From assembly GCF_017115105.1 (NCBI RefSeq), contig NZ_JABXKH010000137.1, positions 1-64,000 on the forward strand: 64,000 nt of DNA, read 5' to 3'. Origin of the DNA: Nostoc sp. NMS2 (GTDB lineage Bacteria > Cyanobacteriota > Cyanobacteriia > Cyanobacteriales > Nostocaceae). The position numbers were made by a program, and so were the translations under genes. Positions 9,632 to 18,880 of this stretch are shown here, piece by piece (within the stretch, counting starts at the first letter, position 1; each line of letters begins with the position of its first letter). Under the pieces are notes generated by a model, which was given only the letters and a program-made list of their open reading frames with translations, made no database searches and had not been told where the DNA came from.

Positions 9632-9751
9632 CTCTAAAATACAATCCGGTTCAGTTAAGGGCCACTGGCAAAATTTTGGGTTTTCGAGACGCGATAAATC
9701 GCCGTCTCTACAAGTGTTTTGGTCTTATCTGAATTGTATTGCTCTAAAATA
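9632..9751. mobile_element. 100-bp MITE flanked by 10-bp direct repeats
   Basis: The core 9642-9741 has imperfect 18-bp terminal inverted repeats (CAATCCGGTTCAGTTAAG versus CAATACAATTCAGATAAG). It is flanked on both sides by the direct repeat CTCTAAAATA (9632-9641 and 9742-9751), a likely target-site duplication. The interior carries a GAGACGCGATAAATCG-CGTCTC dyad related to the palindrome inside cruG. The remaining spacer up to 9924 shows nothing else. Confidence 0.65.
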
Positions 9752-9924
9752 TAGGATGTAAAAAATTCCAACTCTAGAATAGTTATTGATACTTGTGACG
9801 TTGTTTGTCAACTTCAATGTCTCATTTTTCTTAAGTATTTGTATTTAGAAAAATCAGTAGCTAATTCCAGATTTTTGTATTGCTTTTTATACTACAAATG
9901 AAGTACATCCTGTGGGCTATATCC

Positions 9925-10920
9925 CTAACGGATTAAATCAGCACGGGGTTTAAAGGTTTCAATTTGCCGTAACTTTTCGTAAAGTTCCCGTTCTTCTTGA
10001 CTAATATTTTTCGGTGTAACTATTTGAATTTCTACTAATTGATCGCCACGTTTACCGTCATCACTGGGATAGCCTTTATTACCTAGTCGAAATTTTTGAC
10101 CTGACCTAACTCCGGGAGGGGTGGTCATTTTTACAGGCCCATCAAGAGTGGGTGCTTCTACCTGTCCTCCTAAAACTGCTTCGCTGGGAGTAACCGGTAC
10201 TTGGCAGAGGATATTTGAACCTTCTAACTTAAATAATGGATGAGGTTCAACGGTAATTTTTAAGTATAGGTCGCCACCACCAACGCCTTGATTTCGCAAA
10301 CGGATGGTTTGACCTGTTACCATACCTGGAGGCATATCAACTTCTAGCGATCGCCCATCTTCTAAACGAATGCGTTCATTACCACCTTGATAAGCTTTTT
10401 CTAGTGGTAGCGTTAATCTGGCTTCTATATCTCGCCGAGTAGTGCGAGGTGGGGTGTTAACTGTATAGGCAACTTTGGTTCTGGGGGAACGAAACGGATC
10501 GCTCGTATTCCCATTACTAGAATTACTTGTCCCACTTTTATTTTTGACGCCGATAACTTGATTAATAAAGCTTTCAAAATCGGAGAATTGACTTGGATCT
10601 ACATCCTGATTGCCGTTGCGATCGCTAGCAGCACTCTGCCAAGTTTTAGCCTTGGGCGTTTGTTTGTTGCCTGCAAAGCCTTTTTGCTTCCAGTAGCGGC
10701 TAAACTGGTCGTATTGCGATCGCTTGGCTGAGTCGGAAAGGACTTCATAAGCCTCGCCGATATCCTTAAATTTTTCCTCAGATTCTTTGTTACCCGGATT
10801 AAGATCGGGGTGATATTGTCTTGCTAACCGCCGATAAACCTTTTTAATTTCCTCACCAGAAGCGTCTTTAGATACTCCCAAAATCTCGTAGTAATCGCGG
10901 AAATTCGGCAAATTTTGCAT
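9925..10920 (-). CDS. dnaJ: DnaJ/CbpA-type co-chaperone
   Basis: J-protein of 331 residues. The J domain (about residues 8-72) has HPD at 37-39. A Gly/Asn/Ser-rich linker follows, and the C-terminal peptide-binding domain (about 155-320) starts at [12 protein letters not shown]. The CxxCxGxG zinc-finger repeats of classical DnaJ are absent, so this is a class B (CbpA-like) co-chaperone. It lies 165 bp downstream of dnaK on the same strand, separated by tandem-repeat DNA, and probably serves that Hsp70. The linker is longer than usual. Confidence 0.92.
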   Translation of the reverse strand: MQNLPNFRDYYEILGVSKDASGEEIKKVYRRLARQYHPDLNPGNKESEEKFKDIGEAYEVLSDSAKRSQYDQFSRYWKQKGFAGNKQTPKAKTWQSAASDRNGNQDVDPSQFSDFESFINQVIGVKNKSGTSNSSNGNTSDPFRSPRTKVAYTVNTPPRTTRRDIEARLTLPLEKAYQGGNERIRLEDGRSLEVDMPPGMVTGQTIRLRNQGVGGGDLYLKITVEPHPLFKLEGSNILCQVPVTPSEAVLGGQVEAPTLDGPVKMTTPPGVRSGQKFRLGNKGYPSDDGKRGDQLVEIQIVTPKNISQEERELYEKLRQIETFKPRADLIR

Positions 10921-10925
10921 AGTCA

Positions 10926-11093
10926 GTTATTTAGATTTTAGATTTTAGATTTTAGATTACTTACAGCAGGTTGCAAGTAAGTGAGGTCAAAAATGCAGGA
11001 CTCACACATCAGATATAAAGAGTTTCTATCTCCTGCCCCCTGCCCCCTGCCCCCTGCCCCCTGCCTCCTGCCTCCTGCCTTCTACTTACAACC
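10926..11093. repeat. Short tandem repeats between dnaK and dnaJ
   Basis: Two runs are seen: TTTTAGA heptamers at about 10928-10960 and CCCCCTG/CCTCCTG heptamers at about 11033-11080. Such short tandemly repeated heptamers are characteristic of heterocystous cyanobacterial spacers. The second run abuts the dnaK stop codon. Confidence 0.75.
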
Positions 11094-13191
11094 AATCATT
11101 GTCATCTTCATCATCCCAGTTATCTTGGTAGCTGGGACGGGCTTTGCGTGGAGGACGGCTTTCATAAGAGGAAGAACGACTGTCTCGGCTATTGTCTCGG
11201 CTATTATCTCGGCTATTGTCTCGGCCATAGTCTTTGCCGTAATCTCTGCCGTAGTCCTTACCGAATGAATCGCGTTCCCGATATGTATCTCTAGGAAATT
11301 CGCGTTCTTTATCCTTATCACCGCCAGTAAAGATGTCACGGATAGTACCTAACAAATCGTCATCTTCATCTTCAGCATAAGTCTGGCGGACTTCCCGATT
11401 TAGCTCATAGAGAGCATCTTGCAAATCGGCGTAGGCTTGATCGATACCGCGATCGCTATTTTCCTTCAGACTCTCTTTTAAATCTCGGCAAATATTATCA
11501 ATTCTTTGGCGGCGGCTGCGAGCAAACTGCATACCAAATTCGAGTGCTACTTCTCTAAGTTGCCGTTCTGCTTGGAAAATCAACGCCTCAGAACGAGTCC
11601 GCTTTTCTACCCGTTCTTTCCGTTCGCGATCGACATCGGCGTATTTCTGAGCGTCTTGAATCATCCGATTCACTTCTGACTCGTTCAAGGTGGAAGCGCC
11701 TTGAACGGTGATACTTTGCTCTCGCCCAGTGGTTCTATCTAGGGCTGTTACCTGTAAAATACCGTTAGCATCGATATCAAATGACACCTGAACTTGGGGA
11801 ATTCCGCGTGGCGCTGGGGGGATGCCATACAGCTTAAAACGTCCTAAAGACTTATTGTTTGCTGCCATTTCACGTTCGCCTTGAACTACGTGAACTTCCA
11901 CAGTATTTTGGTTATTTTCAGACGTGGAAAAAATGTCAGAACGACGGACTGGGATGGTGGTGTTGCGAGGAATGAGTTTTTTCATCACGCCGCCGATGGT
12001 TTCCAATCCCATAGAAAGGGGTGTGACATCCAAAAGCAGCACATCTTTGAGTTCGCCGGCGAGAATTCCGGCTTGAATTGCTGCACCCACTCCCACTACT
12101 TCATCGGGGTTGACGTTTTCGTTGGGTTCTGTACCAATCAAGTCCCGCACTAGCTGCTTCACCATTGGCATCCGTGTAGAACCGCCAACTAACACTACTT
12201 CTTCAATGTCTCTAGGTGAGAGTCCGGCATCTTTGAGGGCGCGTTTCACCGGTGTCCGCAATCGCCCCACCAAATCACCACACAAACCTTCAAACTGGGA
12301 ACGAGTTAAACGAGTTTCCAGATGTTTGGGGCCATCTTCCGTGGCGGTGATGAAGGGTAAGTTAATATCGGTGACGCTGACAGCAGAAAGTTCTATTTTA
12401 GCTTTTTCCGCAGCTTCCATCAGACGTTGCAAAGCTTGGCGATCGCGTCTTAAGTCTACCTCTTCTGTTTCCAGAAATTGCTCTGCTAACCAATCTACTA
12501 TTTTTTTGTCAAAGTCATTACCACCAAGTTGCGTATCTCCACTAGTAGCTTTGACTTCAAATATCCCATCGCCTACTTCTAAAATCGACACGTCAAAAGT
12601 ACCGCCACCTAAGTCAAAAACTAAGATAGTTTCCGTGTCACCCCGATCTAATCCGTAAGCCAAAGATGCAGCAGTCGGTTCATTGAGAATTCGCAGCACC
12701 TCTAAACCAGCAATTCTGCCAGCATCGCGGGTTGCCTGCCGTTGAGAATCGTTAAAATAAGCGGGGACTGTTATCACTGCCCCTGTAACTGGTTCACCCA
12801 AATAGCGACTAGCATCGTCTGCTAATTTCTTCAGCACCATTGCCGAAATTTCTTCTGGGGCGAAATCTTTATTGAGACGAGGACAGGCGACTTTAATATT
12901 ACCTACTTCATCTTTGCGGATGGTGTAGGGTACACGCTTAGAATCTGGACTAAGTTCGGCATATTTCCGCCCAATGAAGCGTTTCACTGCAAAAAAGGTA
13001 TTTTGGGGATTGAGGACGGTTTGGCGGCGTGCCATTTGTCCAACTACCCTTTCGCCTTCTTTGCTAAAGCCAACTACGGAGGGGGTTGTTCGCATTCCTT
13101 CTGCATTGGCAATCACCACCGGCTTGCCACCCTCCATAACGGCGACTACTGAGTTGGTTGTACCCAAGTCGATGCCGACTACCTTGCCCAT
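11086..13191 (-). CDS. dnaK: Molecular chaperone DnaK (Hsp70)
   Basis: Hsp70 of 701 residues. The ATPase domain is complete: [13 protein letters not shown] at the start, [12 protein letters not shown] near residue 195 and GGSTRMP near residue 340. The substrate-binding domain follows to about residue 610. The C-terminal tail, about residues 620-701, is atypical: it is rich in Arg/Asp with near-tandem DYGKDYGRD and NSRDNSRD units and ends in an acidic DDEDDNDWL. Cyanobacteria have several DnaK paralogues, and a long non-EEVD tail with a neighbouring J-protein recalls the DnaK3/DnaJ3 type, but assignment to a specific paralogue is uncertain. The downstream class B J-protein is its likely partner. 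Confidence 0.95.
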   Translation of the reverse strand: MGKVVGIDLGTTNSVVAVMEGGKPVVIANAEGMRTTPSVVGFSKEGERVVGQMARRQTVLNPQNTFFAVKRFIGRKYAELSPDSKRVPYTIRKDEVGNIKVACPRLNKDFAPEEISAMVLKKLADDASRYLGEPVTGAVITVPAYFNDSQRQATRDAGRIAGLEVLRILNEPTAASLAYGLDRGDTETILVFDLGGGTFDVSILEVGDGIFEVKATSGDTQLGGNDFDKKIVDWLAEQFLETEEVDLRRDRQALQRLMEAAEKAKIELSAVSVTDINLPFITATEDGPKHLETRLTRSQFEGLCGDLVGRLRTPVKRALKDAGLSPRDIEEVVLVGGSTRMPMVKQLVRDLIGTEPNENVNPDEVVGVGAAIQAGILAGELKDVLLLDVTPLSMGLETIGGVMKKLIPRNTTIPVRRSDIFSTSENNQNTVEVHVVQGEREMAANNKSLGRFKLYGIPPAPRGIPQVQVSFDIDANGILQVTALDRTTGREQSITVQGASTLNESEVNRMIQDAQKYADVDRERKERVEKRTRSEALIFQAERQLREVALEFGMQFARSRRQRIDNICRDLKESLKENSDRGIDQAYADLQDALYELNREVRQTYAEDEDDDLLGTIRDIFTGGDKDKEREFPRDTYRERDSFGKDYGRDYGKDYGRDNSRDNSRDNSRDSRSSSYESRPPRKARPSYQDNWDDEDDNDWL

Positions 13192-13734
13192 GCGTTACTC
13201 TTCTCCTAAAGTGTCTTATATATTTATTATGATTGGGCGAAACTACCTCTAGCTTTGTGCTATGGGATGAAAACACCTCAATGGTATAATAGTCATCATT
13301 AAGGCAGTGAGCTAAGAAGTAAAGCTAGAGGAGATAGTTGCAAGACTAGGATAGCATTGACAATGATTGCTGTGTCCAAGCAGTCTCAATTCTTGTTATC
13401 CGGTTACTTCTATGCACTGAATCTGTAAGTTGCTAAATGCACTTTAATAATAAATTTGTGCTTCATTGAGTGCCTGAAAAAGCGGCAAGGGAGCAGAATT
13501 GGGATTCTACACTTCAGCAAAGCTCTGTTACCACCTTATTTGTTGTTGCGCTCAATCTAATAGGGTACGAGAACCACTTACACTTAAATAGAAGTGGAGG
13601 ATTCAGACCCATTTTTCCCCTTTCATTCCACCACAGTTGTATGATAGGGTCATTTCTCCCTTGCCCCCTGCCCCCTTGCCTCTTGCCTCCTGTCTCTTCG
13701 TTGAAAACCTTAATATTACCGCTATTTTAAACAT
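13192..13734. other. Spacer between dnaK and the M28 peptidase
   Basis: No gene is supported. A TATAAT hexamer on the plus strand sits at 13282-13287, without a convincing -35. A short tandem repeat of the CCCCCTTGCCTCTTGCC type lies at about 13660-13695. The short open frame at 13470-13730 has no recognisable protein and covers the repeat. Confidence 0.45.
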
Positions 13735-14583
13735 TTGAATTTAACAGAGCGATTACAAACTTACCTCAGTGCGATCGCGCGAGAACGCGATCCTTACATG
13801 GCAACGGCTGGACATTTTTTTGTCCAAGAATATATCCGTCAGGAATTTTCCCAATGGGGGAGTGTGGAAATCCACACCTTTGAAGTCAGGGGTAAAGCTT
13901 GTAAGAACTTGATATTAAATTTACACTCCCAAGCTAGAGGGCAAAAAAAGGATTTGCCACCGATTTTAATTGGCGCTCATTATGATGGCGTTCCGGGAAC
14001 ACCTGCGGCTGATGATAATGCCACTGGTGTGGCGGTGTTGCTGGAATTAGCCAGAAAGTTTGCTGCCCAAGCTGTAAGATATCCTTTAAGGCTGGTTGCT
14101 TTCGATATGGAAGAATACGGCTTACTGGGTAGTGCTGACTATGCAGCCTTGTTGCACCAACAAAAGCAACAGCTACGTTTAATGATCTCCCTAGAAATGC
14201 TGGGCTATAAGGATTCTACGCCTGGTTCTCAAAGTTATCCCCCTCCTCTGGAACGCTTCTACCCAGACACAGGTGATTTTATTGCTTTAATTGGCAATTT
14301 GCGGACATTGCCTGACTTAATTGGTATGAGCCGTAATATTCGCAAAGCTGGCGTAGCTAGTCAATGGCTACCCGTGCCGAATCGAGGTTTAATAGTTCCC
14401 CAAACCAGACTTAGCGATCATGCACCTTTCTGGGATTTGGGTTATCCGGCAATGATGGTGACAGATACGGCATTCTTGCGAAATCCCCATTATCACAAAC
14501 CTAGTGATGCGATCGCTACTTTAGATTTAGATTTTCTTAGTGGTGTCTGTGAAGGCTTAGAAATTGCGATTCGGCGGTTATGA
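13735..14583 (+). CDS. M28 family zinc aminopeptidase/peptidase
   Basis: Co-catalytic metallopeptidase of 282 residues. The M28 zinc ligands are visible in order: H in IGAHYDG (about residue 82), D in AADDNATG, the EE pair in FDMEEYGLLGS and H in the C-terminal NPHYHKPSD. No signal peptide or membrane segment is seen, so a cytoplasmic location is predicted. The start chosen is TTG at 13735, since no ATG precedes the conserved beginning of the family (LTERLQTYLSAIARERDPY); the next in-frame Met is at residue 22 and would remove conserved sequence. Substrate unknown; related proteins cleave N-terminal residues from peptides. Confidence 0.88.
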   Translation: MNLTERLQTYLSAIARERDPYMATAGHFFVQEYIRQEFSQWGSVEIHTFEVRGKACKNLILNLHSQARGQKKDLPPILIGAHYDGVPGTPAADDNATGVAVLLELARKFAAQAVRYPLRLVAFDMEEYGLLGSADYAALLHQQKQQLRLMISLEMLGYKDSTPGSQSYPPPLERFYPDTGDFIALIGNLRTLPDLIGMSRNIRKAGVASQWLPVPNRGLIVPQTRLSDHAPFWDLGYPAMMVTDTAFLRNPHYHKPSDAIATLDLDFLSGVCEGLEIAIRRL

Positions 14584-14831
14584 AAAATATTGGACATGTC
14601 CAGAAATTAAATATGCGTTATCCAGAACCCTTGTAGAGGTGTAGCAGTGCTATGTCTCTACATTCTTTTTGCCCAATGCCCTGTTTGGCCAATGCCCCAT
14701 TCCCAATCCCCAATGCAGTTGTTACCAATTACCACTTTATGACTATGAGGATTGTACGAATTGACACGAAACAATGGGGCTAATGAATGCCAAGATCAAA
14801 AAAAGAATGCCTCAAGGATATTAAAAGTACT

Positions 14832-16364
14832 ATGCCAGAATTACACCAATCAATTGCCCAGCATTACCACGAACGGACTAAATACAACCCTGAGACACTC
14901 GCCTCCAAAAGTCAGCAGTTAGACTGGACTAAACAGCCAGTGCCTTTCAAAGAGTACAAAATTGGCTCTACTGTTGATCTCAAACCCTATATCCAAGAAA
15001 AACCAGAGGGCTTTGCTAATAACCCAGATGCTCAATGGTGGCAAAGACTTTCCCGGTTGCTGTTTCGCAGCTATGGATTGACGGCGAGAATGCCTTCTAT
15101 GGGTAGTGCGGTGTATTTACGTGCTGCTCCCAGTGCCGGCGGATTATACCCGGCTGAAGTGTATGTGGTTTCCCGTGGCACGTCGTTATTGCCACCTGGT
15201 TTGTATAACTACCAGTGTCGGACTCATTCGCTGATGCATTATTGGGAAAGTGATGTTTGGCAAACTCTCCAAGCAGCTTGTTTCTGGCATCCTTCTTTAG
15301 AAAACACCCAACTAGCAATTATTGTCACTGCGGTATTTTATCGTTCTGCGTGGCGCTATGAAGATCGGGCTTATCGCCGGATTTTTCTAGATACGGGACA
15401 TTTATTGGGTAATATCGAATTGGCTGGCGCGATTACTGATTTTCGCCCTCATTTAATCGGCGGCTTTGTGGACGAATCGGTAAACGATCTGCTTTATGTA
15501 GATCCGCAACAAGAAGGTGCGATCGCTGTCTTACCTCTGGCAGACTTGTTAGATGTCAATCAAAATTTGCCATTGGGATGTACTGCTTTACCTTCCGCCA
15601 CCGAAACCAATTATCCCCAAATCCCCGATGGTGAATTGCTGACATATTTCCATCGACACACCGAGATCCAATCAGGTATTACTGGCAATCTCAATCTACC
15701 AGTGATCAAACAAGAAAAATCTTTGGAAGATAAATATAACTTTCCTTTCTGTTTGAAAATTCCCACCACCACCATACCTATAGACTGGGGACAAAAGCTG
15801 TCAGAACTGGAAAATACTATGTACAAGCGCCGCTCTACCCGCGCTTACAATGGTGATGATTTAACTTTCGAGGAATTAAAAAGTTTACTCGATTTCACTT
15901 ACCAACCGCAAAATTACATCGACCAAAGTTTAGATATTTCTCCAGACTACTTTGATTTGAATTTAATAGAAACATTTATTGCTGTTTGCGGAGTTAAAGG
16001 ACTGGAGGCAGGTTGTTATTATTACGCGCCCAAAGCCCAAGAATTACGCCAAATTCGGTTTAAAAATTTCCGGCGAGAGTTACATTTTCTCTGTTTGGGG
16101 CAAGAATTAGGGCGGGATGCAGCAGCAGTATTGTTTCATACAGCCGATCTTAAAGCTGCGATCGCTCAATATGGCGATCGCGTTTACCGTTATTTACATC
16201 TGGATGCCGGTCATTTAGGACAGCGCCTGAATTTAGCCGCAATGCACCTAAATATAGGCGTTAGCGGTATCGGTGGATTCTTTGATGACCAAGTAAATGA
16301 AGTTTTGGGTATTCCTGCTGATGAAGCTGCTCTATATATCACTACATTGGGACACCCAAGATAA
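14832..16364 (+). CDS. SagB/ThcOx-type nitroreductase-fold oxidoreductase
   Basis: Protein of about 510 residues made of two nitroreductase-like halves: one around RMPSMGSAVYLRAAPSAGGLY, and a second beginning near MYKRRSTRAYNGDDL. This matches SagB-type dehydrogenase proteins, FMN enzymes related to those oxidising azolines in modified peptides, though most stand-alone cyanobacterial members have no known substrate. No precursor peptide, cyclodehydratase or transporter gene is adjacent, so a peptide-modification role is not supported here. An in-frame ATG at 14787 would add 15 residues; the start at 14832 (MPELHQSIAQHYH) is preferred because it corresponds to the family's usual beginning, and neither has a strong ribosome-binding site. 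Confidence 0.85.
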   Translation: MPELHQSIAQHYHERTKYNPETLASKSQQLDWTKQPVPFKEYKIGSTVDLKPYIQEKPEGFANNPDAQWWQRLSRLLFRSYGLTARMPSMGSAVYLRAAPSAGGLYPAEVYVVSRGTSLLPPGLYNYQCRTHSLMHYWESDVWQTLQAACFWHPSLENTQLAIIVTAVFYRSAWRYEDRAYRRIFLDTGHLLGNIELAGAITDFRPHLIGGFVDESVNDLLYVDPQQEGAIAVLPLADLLDVNQNLPLGCTALPSATETNYPQIPDGELLTYFHRHTEIQSGITGNLNLPVIKQEKSLEDKYNFPFCLKIPTTTIPIDWGQKLSELENTMYKRRSTRAYNGDDLTFEELKSLLDFTYQPQNYIDQSLDISPDYFDLNLIETFIAVCGVKGLEAGCYYYAPKAQELRQIRFKNFRRELHFLCLGQELGRDAAAVLFHTADLKAAIAQYGDRVYRYLHLDAGHLGQRLNLAAMHLNIGVSGIGGFFDDQVNEVLGIPADEAALYITTLGHPR

Positions 16365-16734
16365 AACGTAGATGTGCATAAGCTTACCGCAGGCTACCGC
16401 AAATTAGCTGAAAAACATCGAAGTTATATGTAAGAAGGGCTTTAAGCCCTAAGTCTTGCCAAGACTGATTTTGTGCAGTTTCACAGAGAATTGGTATAAA
16501 CTTCGTTACTAAACTCATCTATCGATTATGTTGCAAAAACTGCCCATAATTTGATAAAAATACTGATGGGGAATATGAGTTTTTTTGAAACTCATACCAA
16601 TTTTAGGTAAGGCTACGCTTTATTTACGCAGGGGTAATTCATAAATTGCCCCTACAGCCTGTAGTTTTACATCACTTTTATAGTCGCATCTTCAAACAGA
16701 AATGATATCACCTTTGAGCAACCTCAAGTGCCTA

Positions 16735-16889
16735 TTATAGCGGTTCTCAATTGTATGGAATACAGACCTAACAAGAACAGCCCCAACCCTTGTAGTGTTG
16801 GGGAGTAAAATTCAAAGCCTCTCTCCTAAAAGGAGAGAGGAATGGAAGTGAGGTCAAAGTGTATAGCATCCAAGCGAGAAGCGCTATAA
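16735..16889. mobile_element. MITE-like element with TTATAGCG ends, upstream of a photoreceptor kinase
   Basis: Inverted termini TTATAGCGGTTCTC (16735-16748) and GAGAAGCGCTATAA (16876-16889) match in 13 of 14 positions. Within it lies a second dyad module, GACCTAAC...GTGAGGTC (16765-16855), containing the hairpin CCTCTCTCC/GGAGAGAGG; that inner module recurs at 59701-59932. The element ends 28 bp before the start of the histidine kinase gene, so it probably separates the gene from, or contributes to, its promoter. The rest of the spacer 16365-16734 shows only a small AGGGCTTTAAGCCCT hairpin near 16435. Confidence 0.6.
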
Positions 16890-16917
16890 GAAGGAATAAA
16901 TTATTCCAAGAAAAATA

Positions 16918-18873
16918 ATGCTATTTCCTGAAAATGAAAGTCAACGGCTAGAAGTACTTCTTTTCTCTAAAAATCCTAATCCAATGTGGATATATAACCA
17001 GAATAATCTGCAATTTTTGGATGTAAATGAAGCTGCTGTTATCCACTACGGCTACTCACGAGAAGAATTTTTGCAAATGCGAATAACTGACATTTGCCCT
17101 CCAGAAAATGTGCCTATCTTCAGAGAATATTTAGGACAAAAGCACACTAACTTACACTTTTCTGCACAATGGCTACATCGGCGAAAAGACGGACAGATTC
17201 TTGATGTTGAAGTTGTCACACATACAATAGACTATGCCAGTTACAACGCTCGGTTAGTTAATATCCGAGATATTACAGAACACAAACGAATAGAAAGAAC
17301 ACTTCAAGAGCAAAATGAGTTTTTGCGGAGGATTTTTGAGAGTATACCATTGATGATTGCACTTATTGATACTAATGGTAAACTCCAGTGGATAAACCAA
17401 GAATGGGAAAGTGTTTTAGGCTGGAAATTTAAAGACTTCCAAACTGGTGATGTCTTGGAAGCATTATATCCTAATGCTGAATATCGACAGTATGTAATTA
17501 ATTTTATGCAGTCTGCACAACACAATTGGGCTGACTTCAGAACTCAGGTTCGAGATGGTGATTTACTCGATATGTCTTGGACAAATGTTAAACTTTCAAA
17601 TGGTCAAATTATCACTATTGGTCAAGATATCACAGAGCGCAAGCGAACTGAACTAGCTCTAAAAGGTCAAGCCGAACGGGAGCAATTGATGCGAACTGTT
17701 GCTCAACGAATTCGTCAATCTTTGAATCTCCAAAATATTTTGAATGCAACAGTTCAAGAAGTGCGAGATTTACTTCGGGTTGATCGAGTAGTAGTTTATC
17801 AGTTTGACTCAGAAATGATCGGCACAATTATGGCCGAGTCGGTGGAAACTGGATGGACAGTTTCTTTGGGCGTAAAGATTCATGATACGTGTTTTCAAAC
17901 AGGCGCAGGAGTGGAGTATTATCAGGGACACAAACGAGCGATCGCTAATATTTATGAAGCTGGACTAACTGATTGTCATATTCGCTTATTAGAACAATTT
18001 GAAGTCAAAGCAAATTTAGTTGTACCCATTTTGCTAGAAGTAAGTTCTCAAAACCCTGGCTCTCACCTTTGGGGTTTACTGATTGCTCACCAATGCTCTG
18101 GTTTCCGTGAGTGGGAAGAAAATCAATTAGATTTGCTCGATCAACTGACAGTCCAATTAGCGATCGCAATTCAACAATCCAGCATCTTTGAGCAAGCTCA
18201 AACTGAACTTGTTCAAAGACAAAAAGCTCAAGTCAAATTAAAAAATGCCTTGGCTGAAAAAGAAGTTCTGTTAAAAGAAGTTCATCATCGAGTTAAGAAT
18301 AATTTGCAAATTGTCTCCAGTTTATTACAACTTCAGTCTCAAACAGTCAAAGATCCTGAAGCCATCAAAGTTCTTCGAGAAAGTCAAAACCGAATTGAAT
18401 CAATATCTCTAATTCATAAAAATTTGTATACTTCCGCTAATATTGGGCAAATTGATGTTGCTGACTATATAAGTAATTTAGCAGCAAGCCTATTAATTTC
18501 CTATCAAATCTGGCCTAATAAAATTACTCTAGAAACTGATATAGATTCAGTGAATTTAAATGTCGATCAAGCTATTGCCTGCGGATTAGTTATTAACGAA
18601 TTAATCTCCAATGCCCTCAAGCACGCTTTTCCGAATCAACAAGTAGGTACAATCAATATTGCTCTACGCAATATAAATAATAGTATCGAAATGACTATCC
18701 AAGATAATGGAATTGGTTTACCAGATAATTTAGATTGGACAAATACTGATTCTTTGGGTCTGTCATTAGTATATGACTTGGTTACAGAACAGCTAGAAGG
18801 CGATATTACTTTAGAACGCAATCATGGAACAGGATTCAAAATCAAATTTACGCAGTTAACCTTGCATCAGTAA
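16918..18873 (+). CDS. Cyanobacteriochrome-type sensor histidine kinase (PAS-PAS-GAF-HisKA_2)
   Basis: Soluble kinase of 651 residues. PAS domains occupy about 10-125 and 132-243, a GAF domain about 265-420, and a HisKA_2-type kinase core begins with EVHHRVKNNLQIV (H457 the likely phosphorylated residue) followed by an HATPase to the end. The GAF domain has both cysteine signatures of a DXCF cyanobacteriochrome: D-T-C-F at 323-326 and the canonical C353-H354 in LTDCHIRLLEQF. The IANIYEAGL and LWGLLIAHQCS segments also fit bilin-binding GAFs. It is therefore a probable blue/green-type light sensor (inference; colour cannot be read from sequence). A hybrid kinase with an N-terminal receiver starts 7 bp after its stop. 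Confidence 0.9.
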   Translation: MLFPENESQRLEVLLFSKNPNPMWIYNQNNLQFLDVNEAAVIHYGYSREEFLQMRITDICPPENVPIFREYLGQKHTNLHFSAQWLHRRKDGQILDVEVVTHTIDYASYNARLVNIRDITEHKRIERTLQEQNEFLRRIFESIPLMIALIDTNGKLQWINQEWESVLGWKFKDFQTGDVLEALYPNAEYRQYVINFMQSAQHNWADFRTQVRDGDLLDMSWTNVKLSNGQIITIGQDITERKRTELALKGQAEREQLMRTVAQRIRQSLNLQNILNATVQEVRDLLRVDRVVVYQFDSEMIGTIMAESVETGWTVSLGVKIHDTCFQTGAGVEYYQGHKRAIANIYEAGLTDCHIRLLEQFEVKANLVVPILLEVSSQNPGSHLWGLLIAHQCSGFREWEENQLDLLDQLTVQLAIAIQQSSIFEQAQTELVQRQKAQVKLKNALAEKEVLLKEVHHRVKNNLQIVSSLLQLQSQTVKDPEAIKVLRESQNRIESISLIHKNLYTSANIGQIDVADYISNLAASLLISYQIWPNKITLETDIDSVNLNVDQAIACGLVINELISNALKHAFPNQQVGTINIALRNINNSIEMTIQDNGIGLPDNLDWTNTDSLGLSLVYDLVTEQLEGDITLERNHGTGFKIKFTQLTLHQ

Positions 18874-18880
18874 ATATCAA

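Noticed and set aside
13282-13287. TATAAT as the start of a small RNA gene after dnaK
   Set aside because: No matching -35 element, hairpin terminator or known RNA structure was found, so a gene is not supported.
13470-13730. 86-residue open frame upstream of the M28 peptidase
   Set aside because: No recognisable protein; its end is CCCCCTTGCC repeat DNA, and no ribosome-binding site precedes it.
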